This document shows positions 1 to 13,100 of a DNA stretch of 64,000 nt, piece by piece. The notes below the pieces were generated by a model. That model searched no databases. It saw only the letters and a list, made by a program, of their open reading frames with translations, and was not told the origin of the DNA. Position numbers and translations under genes: made by a program. The number at the start of each line of letters is the position of its first letter. The stretch's first letter is position 1. The stretch is from Laccaria trichodermophora (lineage: Eukaryota > Basidiomycota > Agaricomycetes > Agaricales > Hydnangiaceae): NCBI GenBank assembly GCA_018417955.1, contig JACTVC010000004.1, forward strand, positions 1,612,001 through 1,676,000, given 5' to 3'.

Positions 1-3000
1 TTCAGTGAGTGGGTGCCCTTCGGCAACGTAAACTCAAGTTTAACGGCAAGACTCTTCGTCACCGTGACTCGCTTGATGACGAGGAGCTGGCGAGAGGCAG
101 GGTCTCCGACAACGAGCCACCAATTCGCCAACTTCTTGAGGGGATAGAAAGGTGCAACAACGTTTTGGTCACCATCGTCTTCTTCGTCTGCGTCACGTGC
201 CAGCGATACTTGAAGGATGATTGGCGCGCCTGCGGTGTATTCTCCTTTGACGAGCTCATGGGAGATATCTAAGGTGGGGTAGGAGTTGACAAAGGTTGCG
301 ACATCTCGCCTGTAATGACGTGAGCTTCAATCGTAAGGAAAAGTTTGTGATTCTTACATTTGGGCGGGCGTCATCTGGAGCAACTCGTTTCTACGGTCGT
401 CCTCAAGCTCCATAATGTCATAGACGGAGTCGACACCAGCGTCCTTACAACGCTTGATTACCTGAAGTGACGATGACTTGTGAGCGAATGGCTCTGTTAC
501 AGCGTGAATTTACTTACCTCAGTCTCAAAGTGAGGGATCTGCTTCAGAGGCGAATCCGTCTCCCACATGGCTTGTACACACATCTGGGATAGATCCATCG
601 CACCCAGGGCGCTCAGCCAAGCGCTAGACGACATCACATTGACGCTGGCCGACAAAAGATTGAGTACTTTCTCCAGGACAAGAACCTGGTCAGCAGCCAG
701 ATCGGGCGGCAATTGCAACCGCGAGAAATGAGCTTGAAGGAGCAAGAACGTTTTGAAGTGGGGGGCCTTGAAGTCGGCCCGCTCTAGCTTGACTGGGACG
801 CGGTCGTAGATACGACGAAGAAGGGCATCTTCGTCTCTCCGGATCGGGATAGTTTCGAATTCGGCCGATGACGATACAACCTCGAGAAGGCCTTTCAACT
901 TCGTATGCTCCTAGAGAGACAATGTGTACACCTCGACCGTCACGTCTAACAAGCGGATAAGCCACTAGTTGACTTCCAAGTGATGGGCACTTACATGAGA
1001 TGTTGTACTAGGCAGCGATCATTCCAAGATTGAGCGCCGACACGTCCATTTCGTCCTCTGAAGAAAGGATCAGACAGATTAGCAGGAAAAAAGGGAAGTA
1101 GCCTACCAATTGCGATACATTTTGAATTCACGAGATCACTCAAAGTGTTCTCAACAAGTTCTGAAAGGTGGTCGGACAGATGCTGATGGCTGACATTGTG
1201 CAAATTATAATAGTTTGGGTTTTGAGTCATTCGGCGGTAGAAGTAAGTCCAAGTAAGAATATCCTGAGGGATAGAACGTAAACGTAATGAAGAAACATGA
1301 ATGGGAGTCGCTTACCATAGCATCTTGCTTCTCCTCGATGGTTTTGACTGCGATCTCCGCGAAAAGGTAGTCATGAAGGAGATGGGTCGGGAGATGTGAC
1401 TCGATTGGAAACACTTCGGCAAGGAACTTCTTGTAGAAGTCCTTCCGTGTTGGCTGGCACATGAGAACACATCGACTGCGCTCATCTTTTGGCCGACAAG
1501 CGCGGCCCATCATTTGGAGAACATTCATGACGGGGTAGTCGATGTAACGATGCTCCTTGCCCTCATAGAACTGGACACCCATGATGATCACCATGTAACT
1601 CGCCACTGGTAAGCTCCAAGCCGTGTCTTTTGACGCAACAAGCAATTGGATAGCTCCTGATTCAAACAGCCGCTGAACGATGCGCTTGTCCTGCTTATTG
1701 AGAGCCTCGTACTAGTACCCGATACCGTGTTTGAGTGGTTCAACGAGGCCCTTGTCGCTGATGTGGTCCAGGTGCGGTTGTAAATCGTCAAGCTCGACAT
1801 TGAGGAATCGATCAGGTTTATCGTCCGCTAGGCAGTGAGTCAGAAGGTCGTCGACCGTAAGGCGGCACTGTCGCCTGGAGGGAACAAAAACGATGACGGG
1901 TTTTGAGGGAGAGTACTCCAGAACGGCGAGGTAGGCAGGCTTTGACATGGCAATCATTAGGGAGGGGAAATGGGGGATGGTGAAGGACTGAAGATGTATG
2001 TCCATATCAAGGGGACGGGCACTAGTAAAAATGTTAGTATGCAGCCTTCGAAAAGCAATGGAAGGGGAATACCTTGGTGAAAAGTTGAAGATCGCGTGAG
2101 AAGGTGCACCCATCCACTCGCCCAGATCTCGGGCGTTCGCGAGAGAGACTCCACAAGCGACTATGCGTGTCTTGATTTCCGTTTGCGCAGATACATAACG
2201 CGCGCGGGAAATGACGACCTCGTAGGTGGGTCCCACTTCACCGCCGACCAACTGGACCTCATCAGCAATAAGAAGACCGATATTTTGGATGTTTTTGCGT
2301 TGTCGCCACCGTCATGAAAGGACGTCCCACTGTTAATAAGTGAGAAAAAAAGCGAAAGTAGAATGGAAAGATCTGACGAACCTGCGTTGGTGTGCAGACA
2401 ATGACGTCTCCTTTCTCCAAAAGCCTCAGATCAGCACTTGTCTCCCCTGTGAGACTAACGATCTCCTTCCCGCCTTGTAGCTTTTCGAATTTGGCCTGCC
2501 ATTCCACAACTCGTTGATCAACCGTTTCTTGATATGGCTCGATACAAACCGCTCGGGGTTGCTCTCTCTTACTCCAGAGACGAAGGAGAGCGAATTCCGT
2601 GCAGATTGTCTTCCCGCTACCGGTAGGCGCACCAATGAAAACATTTTCGTCTGTCGTATAAAGGGCTTGGAAAACCTGGGTTTGGATCTTGTTGAAGGTT
2701 TGGATCGTCGAGGAGTAGAGTGCTTAGAATTTCTTGTTGTGCAAGGCGGAGAGAGGTAGGGCCTGTAAGTCGAGAAGCGGGGTAGGAGGAGGAGGGAACT
2801 TTTCGGGCAAAATGAGATGTTTGAAAGAAATGGGAAGCCGAGTTTCGGCGTGAAGCCAGCGATCCGAGATAATAGAGATGTAGTAGTTGGGCGGGACCGG
2901 TTCGATCATGGGCATAGTAAGCGTAACGTTATGTACGTCTTCCGCGTATCGTTGACGGAGGATGAACGAGTCGTGGAAGAGCATCACCTCTCCATCCACA

Positions 3001-4838
3001 TCTTCGACCACGATAAGGAACGTCTCCGCCGTACCGTGGATCTTTTCATCCCATCAAAAGTCAGGTAAGATGGAAAGATCGATTCGAAGGAGCGACCGAG
3101 TGATAGGTTGGACTTGTGCTAGGAGCCTAAAACGACTCCGTCAATGAGATACTCAAGAAGTCAGACATCAATAAGAACTTACTGAAGCTTCGAGAAGCTA
3201 TGAAACAAGACGGTGCACTAGCCGCCCAGCGTTGGGGATTCCAATGAGTTCACCAATTTCAGGAGGGGTCTAAAGGACTTTGAGCAACGCAGCTCGAAAC
3301 AACGTTGTGAAAGCGCACCAGATCGAAGTAACGATACCAAGGCTATGAAAGACGTGCATTGTCAGCAACGAAACGATAGGGGACAAATATCACTCACGAA
3401 TTGTTTGCCTTCTGCCTTTCTTATCACGTCAGCAGGAACGCCCTTGAATTGACGAAGAGGCGTCATTGAACCCCACCTGATATGCTTGTGAACGACGGCT
3501 ACCTTTAACAACCACGATAACTTACATCCTCTTCTCAACCATCTTGCAAAGGTCGAGAGCTGCTTTAGCAGGCACAGCCCAGCCGCGTTTCAGACATATC
3601 TCGAACATAGCCGTCAAAATACTATAGGCGACATAGTGAGCACAAGTCGGGAGATGGAATTAATCAGTACACACCGCCCCGCATATTGCTGCACAAAGAC
3701 CACGTCAGCGACGAGGACGAACCCTAGAAGGCTTTAAATATCGTTCCAGTGATGAATGGCCGTATAAACGCTTACCATCGAGCTTCAGTTGCGAGCTGTA
3801 GGTTTGTAGGAGTACGTTGATTTTGGCCGCGGGCTCCTCGACGCTTTCTTTCACAGGAATCGGTACTCTCTCGAGTAGCTTTGCGAGCTCCAGCTTTTCC
3901 TCTTGTTGAACCTGATGAGAAAATGTCAATGAAGGCACATAAGACAACACAAGGAAGAAAACTTACAGGTACAAACTTAAACTCGTTTGAAAGTGCGAAA
4001 ACCCTAAACAACTCGAGCGTCGACATCGTCGAACGTAGATGTTGGTTGTAGACCATCATGAAGTTGTACGTCACATAGTAGTATGAGGCGATCCGGCCGA
4101 GCTCTGTACTTTGGAATCGACCTGACGACCTCTCGTACTTGATGAGTTGACACGTCTCCAGAAGGACGGCGGCGGAGTGAGCTATGTCAGCGCGCTTTTG
4201 GACTAAGGCACCGTCATCCTCCTGGTAGCCGACGCCTACGCTGTACAGGGCTGGCGACTCGAGCATGCGAATGTAACTACAAACGAGTGTTAGATTCGTT
4301 GGTGAAGAGGAGAGAAGGAAGGTACGCACAGCTAAGTATAGCCAAGCCACTGAACGGCTTCATCACGATTCCGGACGGTCCCAAGCACGATCTCAGCGTT
4401 GAGGTTATCTGCCAGTTTCGAGACAAATTGAGATTCGATGGGCAGCTGCTGGTTCAGCAAGCTGAGGTAGTACTGCATCTCCGAATGGTTCGTGATGATG
4501 ATGCCCTCTCCAAAGGTGTCATATTGCGGACGACCGGCGCGACCAAGCATCTGGATTACGTCTTGAGAAGAGAGCTCCACCCAGCGACCCTTCTCTGGGT
4601 TGTAAATCTGCGTCCCCTTGATGATAACGGTATGGACAGGAAGATTGACTCCCCAAGCCAGTGTCGCCGTGCAAACTAGGACCTGGATAGATTCGTCCGC
4701 AAATAACTCTTCGACAAGTTCACGGTCCTCCCTTGACATTCCAGCGTGATAAATGGCGAAGCCAAATGGCAAGAGATCTCTCAGGTTGCTGTCTTTCACG
4801 TTGCCAGCTTCCTCCGTCAAGATCTCTCGAACGGCACC
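1..4838 (-). pseudogene. brr2: BRR2 helicase fragment A (5'-truncated)
   Basis: Partial duplicate of the complete BRR2 gene at 42432-49758. Its C-terminal end lies just beyond the left edge. Exons recognisable from right to left: the second RecA lobe of helicase cassette 1 (4332-4820, with [12 protein letters not shown] and [12 protein letters not shown]), the first Sec63 region (3770-4260), cassette 2 with PTGSGKT near 2620 and QMMGRACRP near 1510, and the second Sec63 region (500-1230). Homology stops near 4838, inside cassette 1, so the N-terminal extension and the cassette-1 P-loop are missing. An in-frame TAG at 1712-1714 replaces the Tyr codon in GIGYYHEAL of the intact copy. Truncation plus this stop make it a pseudogene. 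A transcribed fragment cannot be excluded. Confidence 0.9.
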
Positions 4839-7460
4839 AATGACAGATTGAGCTCACCTCAGCGAGTGTCAACCACAGCTTGAGTCTCACATGTCAACAA
4901 AAATTTGAGTGTAAATTCTAGGCAAGCGAACGGTAGGTAATGAGTGAGCTGGAGATGATGATGGTGGTCGAGGACATTGGACAAAAACAAATTCGTGTTG
5001 ACCAACGTTTGTTTTCTTCCACCATCGTCAACGATGTACTCCAGAACCTGCACTATCGACGAGTCGCCTCAGCTCATCAAGCGAGCACGCTCATGAAGTA
5101 AGTATCTTGTTTTTATAGTTCAATGATCACGTCTAACTTACAGTGATCACCACCTTAGCACTGCGGATTCGGAGTTGACGACTGCGAAGATTGGCGTCAC
5201 CTTGATTTGGAGACGTACAGTTGATACGCTGAAAACGTTGAGAATCCAAAGAAGTGGCCTCTCTCACAACGTCAAACCTCGGTAGTCAGACGTCCAATGC
5301 ACGAATACAACAGAAGGGCTATCAGATATCCTTTGAGACGTTTTAGCCTTGTTCTCAACCAAGGCAGGAGCGTACCCCCCTTCTCCTTCCCTATCTCATA
5401 CACAACCCCACGTTCTTCCTGAGCTACGGATGCTTCTCTGAGGTATGTACTGCTTCACACGTTATTCAATAAATCGATCTCACACCAATTTCCGCAAAGC
5501 CGTGAACAATGACAATACGTCCTTCGAGGGGCGATGAAGCTGGACGCTGCTCGTAATCACAATCACAATCCCTCCAAATTTCCTTCCACTTTCCAACTCG
5601 ATGATCTCTCCCACCAAATGACAACGCCCTTCCCATCGATCGACGCAGCCCGAATCTTCCGCTGACAGTCTACACACCGAATCGACGGCCCAGCTCGACA
5701 TCATTAGCAGATGAACGGCCAGAGTCATACGACCCCGCCATCAACCCCATCCCACACGAGCAGTGTCTCTCAGCGGACTCTTCTGATAATGAGCGGGGGG
5801 AAACGCATCCACTGCAATCCAATCCCTGCTGGAGGAGGAAGAAAAGGGGGATGGGAACGAACGGCCCAGTCTATTGAGGGCGGGCGGAATGAGAAGTTTC
5901 GGGATTGACGACCACCTATCCAATACCCCGCCGATGACGCTGAGGATGCGCCTTTATTCCGTCCTCCCCACTGCAGCAGTAGTGGCAGCACGCCTACAAC
6001 AACGCTAACTACCCAAACTTTGATTTCGACGCCGCTCCATCAGACATATCCACCATCCAAAAAATCAAAGCGACTGAAGCAGCCGAGGCGGAGGCGAGGG
6101 ACGGCGAGGAAGGAGATGAAGAGGCTTGTGGAGGCTGGTGTGGTTGGCGATGGAGACGGGTTGCAGAGGAGTTATGGGTTGGCGCTGCTTAGGCGGCTAT
6201 CTTTCTGTCGGGGTCTCCCTCTCACTCTCACCAGCATTCGAGAGGAGGATTTGGCGCTTTGTTTCCGCTGCGCAAGACGACGAACATGCCGATCTCGACG
6301 GAGGTGTCTGCGCGCGCAAAAGTCAAAGATTTGCACTCCCTCGAACTCGAATGGATGAACATCAAATTCGCGTCATAATAGCTCTTCGTTGAGCCGTACC
6401 TCCGTGTCTGCCTCTGACCAAGCTCAACAACACAACTGACAATCTACCCTTCCTGTCATTGGGAACACCAGGTGCACTGATCCGTCCACCAGCCTCGACT
6501 GGCCCTGCTCGACGGTGCTTGGACTAACGATCTGAGCCTCGCTGAGGCTGAACGCGGGTGATGAGGTGATGCGAGGGAGGGTGATTGTGAGGATGTGTTT
6601 GACCTTGATCTTGATTGGGAGGTCGAGGAGCGTTTGGACTTGGGGTTTGGGAGATGTTGGGGAAGTAAGGTACCCCTTCAAGAGTTCAAACGTACACTGC
6701 TCTTCTGTCACGACCCATTGCACCATTCCGTCCGGTCTCCTTTCTGACTGGTATCCTCGTCATTACTTTACGAAAAGTAGTGCCTACGTCTATATACTAC
6801 CCTATACACGATCACCCCCTTCGACAGAACTGCTCCTCGTAGTTCGGGCTGTTATGGCCCTCCTCCATTTGCACTCTCTGAAATGTACACGGTGATGTTT
6901 ATCCTCTGCGCACTGGGCGTTTTGCTGCCTGTCGCCGCTAAGAGCTTGGTTAGTCTGATGGGTAATCACGACGAACGATATACAAGTACCTCTCACATCG
7001 ATGTTGGCTCATCAGCTCCGGCAGACGTCGGACAGCATTCTCGCAAGTATGACGTTGATGCTTTGGAGGAAAGGCCCGACTGCCATGTCATCAAGCCTAT
7101 GAAACGCAACCCGTTAGCTTGTCATCGAGAAATCGGAGGCAAAGAACAGCACGTCTCTACACAATCAGAACTTGAAGTTTCGAAGGGTAAGACGAAGGCA
7201 TCTCGTTCACAGTGAGAGTGAAGGCCTCGAGATTGATTAGACGGCGCGAGAGGTTTGCAAGATCATGGAAAAATTGAATACGTCGGATCTTGTTGTGGAA
7301 GTGAACGATTGGCGACGCTGTGTCGGCCTAGAATGTGTGTTGAACATGCAACATGTGCTGATCGATACGACAGTGTCAATGCAGAGCATGGGCGGGCTGG
7401 AGATTCAGTGGGCTAGTAAACCGCCCTCGACGTCAGTTCTGGAGGTACAAATGTCGTAGT
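4839..7460. repeat. Module M, copy in unit 1 (possible broken gene)
   Basis: Begins exactly where BRR2 homology ends. It recurs at 21189-23884 and, rearranged, at about 57110-58720. Patches look protein-like when translated on the + strand, for example FLSYGCFSE near 5420, a Ser/Pro-rich stretch and an acidic stretch (FDLDLDWEVEE near 6600-6630), with intron-like GT...AG segments between them. Stops and frame changes interrupt every frame, and the copies do not keep a common long frame. I do not recognise the family. It may be a dead gene, or a 5' part of one plus regulatory DNA. Downstream, 6883-7215 has a 110-codon frame that begins with a hydrophobic segment, only partly kept in unit 2. 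Confidence 0.5.
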
Positions 7461-7470
7461 AGAAACATGG

Positions 7471-8054
7471 GGATTAAACTATCCAGAAACCCTGGTTTCC
7501 CCTGAACAACCCAGGGTTTCCAAAGTGCTTGCGTAGAAACCTTGTTTCCACAAGAAGCGGAGCTCAGAATATTTGAAGTCCACCACATGCACATGCATAA
7601 GTTCAAGTTGGCGGCGGGGGTCATCAACCTTTCAAGTAGCAAGGGACTATGGAAGGGAGCAGTGGCATCCCTAAACCACTCCTGCTCTCCTACATCTATG
7701 TAAGTATAGCTACCCGTCCAAACCCTCATCTTGTTTGCATCTTGTAGCATCATGTAGACCATGAATCAATATTATTTACCGTGGTAACCACTTGTCGAGT
7801 GGGCGCGTCGCATCGCGCGACGATATGTGTGCGACAAGGGATGTGCATGATGGAGTTCAACTCGTCGCGCTCTCTTCTCATCATGACCCGGGGAGCCAAG
7901 ATCAATTTAAATTTGAGCGCGACACGCGTCGGCATCTAGGAATTTAACTCCGACATGGGGTTCCTCAAAATAACCCATCGAATGATGGAAGGGGGATTTC
8001 TACCAAATGCAGAAGAAACCCAGGGTTCCACGTGAAAAGGGGGTTTCTGGTTAA
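7471..8054. mobile_element. MITE-like insertion, about 0.58 kb
   Basis: The unit 2 homologue reads straight across this place at about 23885-23888, so this is an insertion in unit 1 or a clean loss from unit 2. The two ends are imperfect inverted repeats: the left end carries TCCAGAAACCCTGG, the right end reads AACCAGAAACCCC on the opposite strand. ATGG occurs on both sides (7467-7470 and 8055-8058) and once in unit 2, a probable 4-bp target duplication. The same GAAACC/CCAGGGTTTC motifs recur inside the left end. No transposase is encoded, so it would be non-autonomous. Superfamily is not assigned. Confidence 0.6.
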
Positions 8055-8099
8055 ATGGTCGTTAGGTAATTAGCACTCATACCTGAGATACAACACCGT

Positions 8100-8280
8100 C
8101 TTGACCCCCCCTGCACAACTACCTTCTGCTCTGTGCCTCATCAAAAACTCAATTCACAAGTCGTTCTCAGCCCATTGTTGAAGGGACCGGAACGTATCCC
8201 TGATGTGCGTAGAGCCGAGGGGATGGCATGACACTGACAAATGCATTGTCAGAAAACTAGTGCTTAGAAGACGACACGCC
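8100..8280. repeat. Short dispersed repeat, four copies in the duplicated units
   Basis: A roughly 150-base stretch with the landmarks ACAACTACC, TATCCCTG and CAGAAAACTAGTGCTTAGAA resembles 23930-24010, 15225-15360 and 39825-39990. There are therefore two copies per unit, one on each side of the receptor gene. Copies differ by indels. No coding frame is shared. It could be a worn transposon end or a duplicated promoter piece. Confidence 0.5.
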
Positions 8281-8832
8281 ATGGACAAGTGGTCAAGGAC
8301 AATGTCAATCAGACACCCAACTTATGTAAACGAGACGGAACCACGCGTGTTCCATTTAGACCCCAGTTGAATATGGAGCAGAACAGGTTCGTGGTGGAGA
8401 TGGTGGTCGACAATGATGTTGATCACATCGTTGTTGATCAACGTTTGTCATCGTCTTGTGCAGCTTCACCAAAGCTTCACCTTGAAAATCCAGCATCTTA
8501 CACTTGCTCTGTGGCCACTACACGTTCAGGGTGTCATGGTGTAGGAATGGCAGAGCCAGCGGGCTTCGTTTGTATAAGGTGCGTTTATTACGCCGTTCTC
8601 ATTCCCCACCAATTTGGACTAATTTCTGTAATCAGAGGTGAGTATCGTCCGATGTTGCCCTCACCGTTCTCCTTCCCCCACCATTCACCGAAATGCTGGC
8701 GCTGTCCTTGACACAACAAACTGATACGCACTGCGCTGGTTTAAAATCGAAAGCTAATTGCATTTTTAGCAGTTCAAAAAACATAATGGGAAGCCGTTGC
8801 CACTTCAGCCATAGAGACTGGAATCCCTGTTA

Positions 8833-9267
8833 TTGACAATTACACTTGGACGTCGCGTTGCATCCCTTTCCATCGGGACACCCTCCACCCAACTCGAGAC
8901 TCAAGCTTTGCATCGCCCTTCGGAGTCCAACCCTTTTGAAGAAGGGCTTCGCCAATCTGATCTTGTCATTATGATATTTTTCTTGCATCATGAGTCTCTA
9001 TCTTCCTGCTTTAAATGTGTCGTTTCTAAACCATTTTTAGAGGTACATTTAGAGGTACAAACCGATGAGACTGTCCTTTGTCGTCATCACAGGCCTCAGC
9101 TTTTCCCTTCCGCTCTTTTTTTTATTATGCATATCGCATTCTATATGGAGCCACCAAAGCTTTATACCCATACCACAGTCCTTGTGACTATAGTTCCTCT
9201 GAGCGGTACATCTTGCTTTGTCCTTAATCTACAGGATCGAGGTGACCTGACGTTTTGCAGAAGGTAA
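8833..9267 (+). CDS. Hypothetical 144-aa reading frame (unit 1)
   Basis: An uninterrupted frame of 144 codons starting MTITLGRRVASLS and ending DLTFCRR. The unit 2 homologue at 26300-26734 has the same length and end, with about ten substitutions and no frame break. I recognise no domain, signal peptide or catalytic motif. Conservation may only reflect recent duplication, and splice-like AGGTA sequences within and after it suggest it could be part of something else or non-coding. Confidence 0.2.
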   Translation: MTITLGRRVASLSIGTPSTQLETQALHRPSESNPFEEGLRQSDLVIMIFFLHHESLSSCFKCVVSKPFLEVHLEVQTDETVLCRHHRPQLFPSALFFIMHIAFYMEPPKLYTHTTVLVTIVPLSGTSCFVLNLQDRGDLTFCRR

Positions 9268-10189
9268 GGTATAGCCAATGCCCCCAAGCATTACACTTCG
9301 CTGCTACAAAAACGGCAGCTCAATTTTCCTCTCTGTCCACTCACCCACATGAGCTGACAGGAATTTCACGAGCGGGATATGTTTACGATGAGGTTTGTCT
9401 GTTCATAATCGATCAATTAAGGGAAGTAGAACACACCTCCATATGTTTGTCCTTGCCAGTTCAACTCCTCTAAGCTGTAAGTCCCCATTCTACCATACCC
9501 AATTTTTCATTCTGAATACTGTGCCAAATATGAGCTGCTCAAATTATGAGCATTACTCTACCACAGGCCAGGCTGTCATATGATCTCATATGTCTGACCT
9601 GCCTCTTCTGCTTGTACAGTTCTGGGATGTTGTGCACTGCCTCCCCTGTGCCTGTTCTGTGATGACCATCGACAGAACATCCTCTGCACCGTAAATGCCA
9701 TGGAAGGACAAGAGCTCAGGGATTGAAGACGCGAGGTGGGGGGATTATATGAATGCATGGCAGAAGGCAGCTGAAACAGGTTGAGAAGGTTACAACCGCC
9801 GTTACAAGGTAACTCAAATGGTGTGTTGGATTCTAGCAGTGTTCATCTCCTTTTCATGTTCATAAATTTGTTGGTTCTCAAATTGATCTCATTGGTTTGC
9901 TTTTAATACTATACAACTTAATGTTCATGAGAACTTCCTGCCCCACAATCCAAACTCAGCCACATAAGGGTTAAGTCCCAGTGCTTTTGTTTTCCATGTT
10001 GTTTCCATGCACAAAAGACATTTAAATTATGTTTCTACTTGACAAGTTGGAAGCAGATGATATTTTAAACAAGACAATGACTTAACAAACAGGAACTGGA
10101 CTCGTTAATGCCAGGCAATGGCCCTCAGGCTCAAGGTAAGTTTTTAGTATTTACAATGCAGGCATTATGTGAAAAAATACTGATACTAT

Positions 10190-13100
10190 TCATAGTGCCA
10201 CATTCATATCAACAACAACTACACGGCCAGAGTCGTACCCCAAACATATTTGGCTGCCCCAAATTGAGGAACACTGAAAGTTGCGATATTGAGAGGGGAT
10301 ATAGCAGTCACAGTGGTTGGCCATTATCCAGTGACCATCATCTGATAACTGGGTAGAGAAATTCATGCCGAGCATAGGTTGCTGTGAGGGATAGATGATG
10401 TGGAATTCCCCAGGGGTAGATTGATACACCCTACTGCCGTCGGGCAATGTGGTGTCTGAAGTAAGTATTGAGTGAGAATTTCCTGCTGTCAGATTCCAAA
10501 TTCGGACTGTTTTGTCACGTGATCCAGAGACAACTTGGCTGCCGTCCTGCGAGAATGCAACAGAATTCACCCAATCTGTGTGGCCCTTCAGCTCAGCCTC
10601 CACCTTGCCTGTGGTCACATTCCAAATTCGGACTGTTTTGTCATGTGATCCAGAGACAACTCGGCTGCCGTCCTGTGAGAATGCAACAGAATTCACCCAA
10701 CTTATGTGGCCCTTCAGCTTAGCCTCCTCCTTGCCTGTGGTCAGATTCCAAATTCGGACTGTTTCGTCCAGTGATCCAGAGACAACTTGGCTGCCGTCCT
10801 GTGAGAATGCAACAGATGTCACATTATGTGTGTGGCCCTTCAGCTCAGCCTCCACCTTGCCTGTGGTCACATTCCAAATTCGGACTGTTTCGTCATCCGA
10901 TCCAGAGACAACTTGGCTGCCATCCTGTGAGAATGCAACAGACCTCACCCAATCTGTGTGGCCCTTCAGCTCAGCCTCCACCTCACCTGTCATCACATTC
11001 CAAATTCGGACTGTTTTGTCATGTGATCCAGAGACAACTTGGCTGCCATCCTGTGAGAATGCGACAGATTCCACTGAACTTGTGTGGCCCTTCAGCTCAG
11101 CCTCTGCCTTGCCTGTCATCACATTCCAAATTTGGACTGTTTTGTCAGGTGATCCAGAGACAACTCGGCTGCCATCCTGCGAGAATGCAACAGAATTCAC
11201 TGAATATGTGTGGCCCTTCAGCTCAGCCTCCACCTCGCCTGTGGTTACATTCCAAATTCGGACTGTTTTGTCATCTGATCCAGAGACAACTTGACTGCCA
11301 TCCTGCGAGAATGCAACAGAATTCACCCAATCTGTGTGGCCCTTCAGCTCAGCCTCCACCTCACCTGTCATCACATTCCAAATTCGGACTGTTTTGTCTT
11401 TTGATCCAGAGACAACTCGGCTCCCATCCTGTGAGAATGTGACAGAATTCACCCAATCTGTGTGGCCCTTCAGCTCAGCCTCCACCTCACCTGTCATCAC
11501 ACTCCAAATTCGGACCATTTTGTCATGTGATCCAGAGACAACTCGGCTGCCATCCTGTGAGAATGTGACAGAGTTCACCCAATCTGTGTGGCCCTTCAGC
11601 TCAGCCTCCACCTCACCTGTCATCACATTCCAAATTCGGACAGTGTTGTCATACAATCCAGAGACAACTCGGCTGCCATCTTGTGAGAATATGACAGATT
11701 GTACCTCTGACCCAGTTTGTATAATCAGCTCTGCAGGGTCCCATGAGTCAGATAATCCAAGAGTCACTTTTGGAACTCTGCTGACAGCAGCAGGGTAGGC
11801 CTTGCGTATCAATGAATTCTGTGGAATCCAAATAAGTGCTGACTCATAGATCTCCATGCAATGTTTCTGGACAGCTTCAAAGTTCATTTGTAAACATCGG
11901 CAGGCATCATGAATAAGTAACTGAAAGTCATGGAATTTGAAGGCCTGTCAATCAGAATATTATTAGACTGACAATGCTTTCTCCTTCATTCTGGCAAATA
12001 ACTTACTGATAAAACAGTGGCTATGCTACTCAGGGATTTCAGTCCAGTCTGCAGCTCACCCAGTATGCTGAGACACTCTATCCAGTGCAAAAGATGCTTG
12101 TGTAGAAAAACACTAAGAGTGTCAACAAGTACAGAGTCAAATTCCTTGACCTCTGCTAAATGATCAGCCCAATAGGTGCATGAGTATTTGAGTGCTTCAG
12201 AAATTTTGCCAGTGTTCTCTGGTGAGTTGGCCCTGTCTCTGTGCGACAATGTCAATTCTTTGGGGACTTCACATATGTTGCACTTCAGTGACTTGTTCAT
12301 CAGCATCAAACATTTAAGAGCGATCAGTGTATGACTCTCGGAAGCAACCAGTGGAGGGAATGATGGGCAACGCTTCGGAGAACACCGGACTGGATTGGTA
12401 ATGAAGTCAGGAAATGAGGCATGGAATGGAGCAACCACAGCCCCAGGTTGGTCAGGAATGTGAATAACAGAGGTGAGCCATGACAAGTACAAGTGCACGT
12501 CGCTTTCCGGTGATAGAGATGTGATGGCTTCCATCGACAATGGATTTTGAAGGAATATGGTGATGGACAAGACATTTCTCATATCTTCAACTTCATCCAG
12601 CTCCTTGTCTTCACAGACCTTTTCCAATACATGAACATAGAGAGAATCGATCTCACTTTCAAACTTGCTGATGGATTTCTGGCCATGGCTCAGCATTGCG
12701 GAAAGACGGCGCTTATAGTCCCCACCGCCGTTGGTGATATAACGAATGGCAGTGGCTGCATAAATGAAGAGCCTGCCGGAACTTGTGACAAGACTGGACA
12801 GTTCATCATTCTTGATGCCGGCCAATGATGTCCTGAGATATATCTGGATATCGTTCTGGACTACATCCTTCTCGATGTCATGGAGATAGAAGTACCCTCG
12901 AATGCTATCACTAGTAGACCTGAAGGCAGTGCGAATCCGATTCTCATCTCAGCTGGCTAGGAATATCTTGAGCGGAATTTTTGACGCCCATTCAAGAACA
13001 AGTTTAATGAACAGCGCGACGACTTCAAGGTTTGCACATTCATCAGCGGCATCAATAACGACAACTTTATCCACCACGACCGGGCCGATGGTCGTTCGAA

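Larger units (their letters stand above)
8059..10189. other. Unit 1 spacer between module M and receptor A
   Basis: No recognised gene. The block is collinear with unit 2 around 23889-27658 once the hAT-like insertion there is removed. GTCGACAA occurs once at 8406-8413 and is the empty target site of that element. The left 180 bases contain a short dispersed repeat also seen near 15225, 23930 and 39825. The right part is the 3' flank of the receptor gene and is AT-richer than its surroundings. Confidence 0.6.

Noticed and set aside
10512..11294. Long + strand reading frame of 260 codons with repeats such as WPFSSASTSPVITFQIRT
   Set aside because: It is antisense to the WD40 array. Its regular repeats merely mirror the 126-bp WD40 units, and the same artefact appears at 35585-36445 and on the - strand at 62683-63849.
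10480..11745. CRISPR-like or satellite array because of regular 126-bp spacing
   Set aside because: The period is 42 codons in frame with canonical GH...WD-type WD40 residues. It is a protein repeat, and the genome is eukaryotic.
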